Source of the DNA: Pseudomonas mandelii | Lineage (GTDB): Bacteria; Pseudomonadota; Gammaproteobacteria; Pseudomonadales; Pseudomonadaceae | Direction: 5' to 3' | NCBI RefSeq assembly: GCF_006438925.1 | Contig: NZ_RCZA01000015.1 | Span: 1 to 64,000, forward strand | DNA: 64,000 bases | Shown: positions 59,786 through 64,000 of the stretch, piece after piece | Numbering within the stretch: the first letter of the stretch is position 1 | Layout of the letters: every line of letters begins with the position of its first letter | Position numbers and translations under genes: made by a program | Notes under the pieces: generated by a model | The model's database searches: none | Seen by the model: the letters and a program-made list of their open reading frames with translations, nothing else | Told to the model about the DNA's origin: nothing

Positions 59786-61732
59786 TCAGACGCGGAAGGC
59801 TTGGACGGCGGTATGCAGTCGTCCGCCCAGCACCAACAAATTCTCCCCCTGCACGCGTCCCTCGCCGATGCGCAGCAAGTTATCCCCACCCAATTGGTGA
59901 ATCCGCTCACTGTGATCGCGGATCTCGCTGACGGCGCCACTCTGCTGGGCGGTGACATCGGCGATGCGCACGGCGGTGTCGGAAATGGTCTGGATCGCGC
60001 CGACGATTTTATCCAGCGCACCGTCGGCGGCCTGGGCCTGATTGGCAGTGGCTTCGGCGTGTTCGACCTGGGCGCGCATGCCTTCCACCGATTGTCGCGC
60101 CGCGGTTTGCAAACCGGCGATTAGCGTCTGGATCTCTGCTGTGGCGCCAGCGGTGCGTTGCGCCAGTGAGCGAACTTCTTCGGCCACCACCGCAAACCCC
60201 CGACCCATTTCCCCGGCTCGGGCCGCTTCGATGGCGGCGTTCAGGGCCAGGAGGTTGGTCTGGTCGGCAATCGAGCGGATGACCGTCAGCACGCCGCCAA
60301 TGGTTGCCGACTCCTCGGCCAGGTGTTCGATCATTTGCGCGTTGCCTTGCACTTCGCCAACCAGCGCGTGTAGCCCGGTGAGGCTCAAGCCGATGACTTT
60401 CTGGCCGTGCTCCACCGCCAGCCCGGCATGGCGGCTCGCGTCGGCCGCCTGGCTGGCATCGCCAGCAACCTGTTGAATGGTCGCTTCCAGCTCGCCGAGG
60501 GAATCGCGGATCAGCGCCGTGTCGCCGGCCTGATGTTCGGCGCCGCTGTGCAGGTCATTGCTCAGCTCGGCCAGGGTTCGGCTACTGCCGGCGACCTGTT
60601 CGGCGTTGAGGCGAATGGTCCCGACCAGATCGACCAGATAGGCGCGCAAGCGATTGAGCGAAGCTCGGATGTCATGCAGTTCGCGATTGGTTTTACCCAG
60701 TTGAATGTCCCGGCTGAAGTCGCCCTCGGCCCAGGTCGAAAGGGCCGGGGCGAGGTTGGTTAGCGTCCGGGCCAGTTTCCGTTGCAAGGTGTCGATCAGC
60801 AAGGCAATCAGCAGAATCAGGCCAATCATCACGCCTTGCATCAGCCGCACTTCGCCCTGGATCTGTCCGTGCTGGGCGCGAACCACCGGTTCCAGTCCGG
60901 CAATGGCCTGCTGCACGGCGGCGATTTTCAGGTGAGTGGCGGCGCTGAGGTCGGTGCGTTTCTGGATCTGGTCACGAGTACGGGAGAGTTCGGCGGGGTA
61001 GCGCGTCAGCAGGCTGTTGAGTTCGCGCTTGAGGCCGACGCCCGCATCTTCGGCAACAGCTTTTTCGGTGTTCTCCAAGCCCATCATCGCGGCGAAATCA
61101 TCGGTGCCGGATTCGCTGCTACTGGCTACACCGAGCAGCGGCAAGGCGCCCAGCAGCTCAGCCTGGGTGCGGATGTTGCTGACTTCACGCTCGACATCGG
61201 CGGCCAGTTCGCTGCGGCCGCTGCTGACCAGTTTGTCCCGGGCCAGAGACAATTTGCCCACGTGCTGGGAGGCGGCGAGCAACGGCGTCAGATACGCCGG
61301 GTTAGCGCTGGCGTATTGGCTGAGCTGATCGAGGCTGGCACCGAGTTCGCGTTCGGCCTGCAGCAACAGCGCTTGCGGATCGCCCGCGAGTTTGCCGGCG
61401 GCCAGCAGGTCGGTTTTGCTGAACTCTTCCAGGTTCGACAGGCTCGGGCGCAAGGTGTCGGCCAAGGCCGGCGGCAACTCACCGAGTTCCTTTTGCAGGC
61501 CGTCGATGGCCTGGCTGGCGCTGCTCAGGCGCAGGGCATCGCCGCTGGCGAGGTAGTCGTCGATGTTGCGCGCGACTTCATTCTGAAATTGCTGGGACAA
61601 GCCCAAGTAACGCTCCATCAATAGATAGGGGCGCTCCAGGGCCTTTTGCGACCACCAAAGCGTGGCGCCAAGGGCCACGCACACGGCGACTAAAAGGAGG
61701 GTGTTGAGATTGGTCAGCAGCTTCAGGCGCAT
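59786..61732 (-). CDS. Methyl-accepting chemotaxis protein (CtpL-like)
   Basis: 648 residues. One membrane segment near the N-terminus (about 10-30), a helical periplasmic sensor of about 270 residues, a second membrane segment (MIGLILLIALLIDTL), a HAMP-like linker, and a cytoplasmic signalling domain with the hairpin region IADQTNLLALNAAIEAARAGEMGRGFAVVAEEVR. It signals through CheA/CheW. By position next to dsbD it matches P. aeruginosa ctpL, an inorganic-phosphate receptor, but its ligand here is unproven. Confidence 0.9.
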   Translation of the reverse strand: MRLKLLTNLNTLLLVAVCVALGATLWWSQKALERPYLLMERYLGLSQQFQNEVARNIDDYLASGDALRLSSASQAIDGLQKELGELPPALADTLRPSLSNLEEFSKTDLLAAGKLAGDPQALLLQAERELGASLDQLSQYASANPAYLTPLLAASQHVGKLSLARDKLVSSGRSELAADVEREVSNIRTQAELLGALPLLGVASSSESGTDDFAAMMGLENTEKAVAEDAGVGLKRELNSLLTRYPAELSRTRDQIQKRTDLSAATHLKIAAVQQAIAGLEPVVRAQHGQIQGEVRLMQGVMIGLILLIALLIDTLQRKLARTLTNLAPALSTWAEGDFSRDIQLGKTNRELHDIRASLNRLRAYLVDLVGTIRLNAEQVAGSSRTLAELSNDLHSGAEHQAGDTALIRDSLGELEATIQQVAGDASQAADASRHAGLAVEHGQKVIGLSLTGLHALVGEVQGNAQMIEHLAEESATIGGVLTVIRSIADQTNLLALNAAIEAARAGEMGRGFAVVAEEVRSLAQRTAGATAEIQTLIAGLQTAARQSVEGMRAQVEHAEATANQAQAADGALDKIVGAIQTISDTAVRIADVTAQQSGAVSEIRDHSERIHQLGGDNLLRIGEGRVQGENLLVLGGRLHTAVQAFRV

Positions 61733-61784
61733 CGCGGGTCTACCAGCGGCAGAATGGTAAGCGCCTGAATTTATTGCGTTTGTG

Positions 61785-63455
61785 TTACAGGGTTATGACC
61801 GAATCGGTCGATTCCGATGAAAAGGTGGCACTTTGCTTTGGTGTCCGCGCAGCTTGCACGCGGTTGCGTCCGGCGTCTTTCGCGCGGTACAGCGCTTCGT
61901 CTGCCTGGCTGGCCATCATCAGGCTGTCGGAGTGTTCACACAGTTCCACCACCCCGGCGCTGAACGTGCACCAGAGGTCCTGTGGTTGAGCCGGGTAGTG
62001 AATCTCGGCAAAACGTCGACGGATTTCGTCGAGCACTTTGTGGGCCGATTCGAGATCGGTGTCCGGCATGACGATCGCGAACTCTTCACCGCCGTAACGG
62101 CCGATGAAATCGGTCTTGCGCAAGCGTTGCTTGAGAAACAGCGCCAGGCTCTTGATCACCCGATCGCCCATGGGGTGGCCGTGGCTGTCGTTGACTCGTT
62201 TGAAGTGGTCGATGTCGAGCATCGCAAAGCTCAGCGGCTTGCTCTCGCGGCGGGCGCGGAAGCTGCAGTCTTCGAGCAATTGCAGAATGTGCGTGTGGTT
62301 GTACAGCCCGGTAAGGCTGTCGCGGACCATCCGCGCTTTCAGATTGCGCGCCCGCGCCGCGCGGTTGCGCACGGTGGTGATCAGGTGCCGGGGCTTGATC
62401 GGTTTGGTCAGGAAGTCGTCGCCGCCCTCGCTCATCGCGTCGAGCTGTTTGTCCAGATCGTCCTCGGCCGACAGGTAAATGATCGGCACGCTGACGTAGC
62501 GGTCGTTGTGGCGGATCACTTTGGCCAGTTCAGTACCGGTGCAGGCCGGCATGTACATGTCGAGGATGATCAGGTCTGGCTGGAAGTCCGCGAGCTCGGC
62601 CATGGCCTGGATCGGCTCGATCAAGGTCCGCGTGACGATCCCGGCGCTATTGAGCAGGCGCTCGGTGTGCAAGGCCTGGGCGCGGGAGTCGTCGATGATC
62701 AGCACTTTATAAGGTTCGTACTGGGCGACGCAGGTCAGGACTTCGATTTTCTCCAGCAAGCTCGAGGCTTCGAGGGTGCCGGTCAGGAACTCCTGGCCAC
62801 CGGCACGCACGGCGGCGAGGCGGGTAGGGGTATCGGTTTCGTGCAGGCTGAAGAATAACAGCGGCAATTGATGATCGAGGCCTTCCTGGGCTTCGGCGGC
62901 CAGTTTCAGGCCGATGCCGGCGCCACTGAAGTCCACGTCCATGACGATCGCCGCGGGCAAGCGCTCGACCATCGAAGAGCGGAACGCCGCAACGCTGTCG
63001 AGGGCTTGAGCGCTGAGACCAAAAAATTCCAGCTGCTTGGCCAGGCGCTCGGCGCGGTCGTAATCCTGCAGCATCACGTAAATCGGCTTGCGCAGCGGCG
63101 GCAGAAAGGTCTGGTCCAACTGATCGCCATGGCGCAAGCCGGTGCGTGACAGGCGTTGCATCAAACGATTGAGGTCAGTGATCAGTCCGCTGCTCAGGCG
63201 TCCGCGATTGGCGTCGACAGCCTCCAGCGACTGACCGATGTGGCGTGCCAGCTGCGAGTGTTCAGGTTGTTCGAAACGTTCGGCGAAACGCAGCAGGCGC
63301 AGGTTGGCCTCGCTCAGTTCCGATAAGTCGGTGGTGGACCACTCGCTGCATTGCAGGCGCTGCCATATCTCAAGAATTTGACGTGCCTGATGAATTACCC
63401 GCTGGGCAAAGTGGTGCTTGAGGCGCTCACGGCTGGGGTCTTCTGGCTCGGTCAT
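61785..63455 (-). CDS. gcbA: Diguanylate cyclase with two receiver domains (GcbA-like)
   Basis: 556 residues. A helical N-terminal part of about 115 residues is followed by two receiver-like domains (about 120-250, with MDVDFSG, and about 255-375, with LIIDDS and LILDMYMPACTG) and a GGDEF domain with GGEEF at the active site. The product-feedback I-site RKTD lies five residues upstream of the active site. It makes c-di-GMP. The layout matches GcbA of P. fluorescens, which promotes attachment. It is divergent from the DUF2333 gene. Confidence 0.9.
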   Translation of the reverse strand: MTEPEDPSRERLKHHFAQRVIHQARQILEIWQRLQCSEWSTTDLSELSEANLRLLRFAERFEQPEHSQLARHIGQSLEAVDANRGRLSSGLITDLNRLMQRLSRTGLRHGDQLDQTFLPPLRKPIYVMLQDYDRAERLAKQLEFFGLSAQALDSVAAFRSSMVERLPAAIVMDVDFSGAGIGLKLAAEAQEGLDHQLPLLFFSLHETDTPTRLAAVRAGGQEFLTGTLEASSLLEKIEVLTCVAQYEPYKVLIIDDSRAQALHTERLLNSAGIVTRTLIEPIQAMAELADFQPDLIILDMYMPACTGTELAKVIRHNDRYVSVPIIYLSAEDDLDKQLDAMSEGGDDFLTKPIKPRHLITTVRNRAARARNLKARMVRDSLTGLYNHTHILQLLEDCSFRARRESKPLSFAMLDIDHFKRVNDSHGHPMGDRVIKSLALFLKQRLRKTDFIGRYGGEEFAIVMPDTDLESAHKVLDEIRRRFAEIHYPAQPQDLWCTFSAGVVELCEHSDSLMMASQADEALYRAKDAGRNRVQAARTPKQSATFSSESTDSVITL

Positions 63456-63741
63456 ATCCTGACTACTAGTTAGGGTGCATGCTGAGATCGACTGGTGGCT
63501 CTATGCTAGCACCTCTTTTCCATCGCATGAGTGTCGTGCGTCAATTAACTGCAAAGCGACCTTATTCAGTTAGTGACCGACTGGTCGCATAGGATCGAAG
63601 CTGTGCTTCATTTATAGTGGCCGTCGATCGTGGACATTGTGCGGGTAGTGTTAACGCAGGATTTAATGCGCGGCAAACGAGGCACGATGAGATAGGGTTG
63701 TGGTCGAACCGATGAACTCAAGTGATTGAAAGGATATCGCC

Positions 63742-64000
63742 ATGCTGGACTGGAAGAACCGCGCGGGCAGCGCGCCTGAACGTGCCGCTGAACCGAAATC
63801 GGCCACCCGCAGTTACTTGGGTGGCCTGTTGTTCAGCCGGGCGCTGGCCACTCTGATTGCCATTTACTTGCTGGTGGCTATTGCGCTGGGCTGGTACTGG
63901 AGCCAGGAACCTGCGCTGTTCCCGGTTCAGCAGAATGCTCAAATAGCCGCCGAGAAAGAAGGCAAGCAAATGGTCATCGGCTACACCACGGTCGAAACCC
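63742..64000 (+). CDS. DUF2333-family protein, 3' end cut by window
   Basis: Only the first 86 codons are present, starting MLDWKNRAGSAP, with AAGGA upstream. It has one membrane segment near residues 38-52 (TLIAIYLLVAIALGWYWSQ) and continues with QNAQIAAEKEGKQMVIGYTTVET. Function unknown; the family is conserved in pseudomonads next to this diguanylate cyclase gene. The 63456-63741 stretch between the two divergent genes holds their promoters and nothing else I recognise. Confidence 0.85.
   Translation, partial: MLDWKNRAGSAPERAAEPKSATRSYLGGLLFSRALATLIAIYLLVAIALGWYWSQEPALFPVQQNAQIAAEKEGKQMVIGYTTVET

Noticed and set aside
59623..60021. N-terminal extension of dsbD by 133 codons
   Set aside because: It runs through the REPIN and into the chemoreceptor gene. 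The signal peptide starts cleanly at the ATG at 59622 with a ribosome site.

Overview
The window is chromosomal DNA of a Pseudomonas, most likely of the fluorescens group. The gene set is typical of the genus: urease with two acetyltransferase genes inside the operon, OprC-type copper receptor, aerobic-type cobalamin genes, retS-purD-purH-fis-dusB-prmA-accCB-aroQ-dsbD, then a chemoreceptor and a GcbA-like diguanylate cyclase. Several families of palindromic REP/REPIN-like repeats sit between genes. I see no tRNA, rRNA, CRISPR array, transposase or phage gene.

Layout. (1) 1-10.44 kb, + strand: two tandem paralogous giant proteins with a dermonecrotic-toxin-like N-terminal region, leucine-rich repeats and a C-terminal NEL-type E3 ubiquitin ligase domain. 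The first is cut by the window edge. (2) 10.5-21.1 kb, - strand: one long urea operon, urtABCDE-ureDA-two GNATs-ureBC, with a sigma-54-type promoter in front of urtA and palindromic repeats in four of its gaps. ureE, ureF and ureG are not in the window. (3) 21.3-24.1 kb, - strand: an ABC importer of the FecCD/BtuCDF type. (4) 24.1-29.25 kb, - strand: a copper cluster of DUF2946, PCuAC chaperone, DUF2946, OprC receptor and PepSY protein. (5) 29.5-37.07 kb: divergent cobalamin genes, cobL-cbiD-cobK on - and cobG-cobH-cobI-cbiG/cobJ on +. (6) 37.1-44.7 kb, + strand: an AT-rich leader and a single 2357-residue toxin gene. It has a large-clostridial-toxin-type glycosyltransferase domain, a C58-like (YopT/LifA-like) cysteine protease triad and a hydrophobic pore-forming-like segment, and it ends at a strong terminator. 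(7) 44.76-64 kb: core genes marC, retS, purD, purH, fis, dusB, a DUF3426 gene, prmA, accC, accB, aroQ, dsbD, an MCP and a GcbA-like gene, all on -, then the start of a DUF2333 gene on +.

How it fits together. Urea is imported by UrtABCDE and hydrolysed by UreABC, probably under nitrogen control. The copper cluster takes up and delivers copper. The cob genes build the corrin ring, and the neighbouring ABC importer may bring in a corrinoid or metal chelate. RetS and the GcbA-like enzyme govern the switch between motile and attached life. The three giant proteins look like effectors or toxins aimed at eukaryotic cells. They are the most unusual content: the clostridial-toxin-like gene lies in a compositionally distinct gap between the cobalamin genes and the core block.
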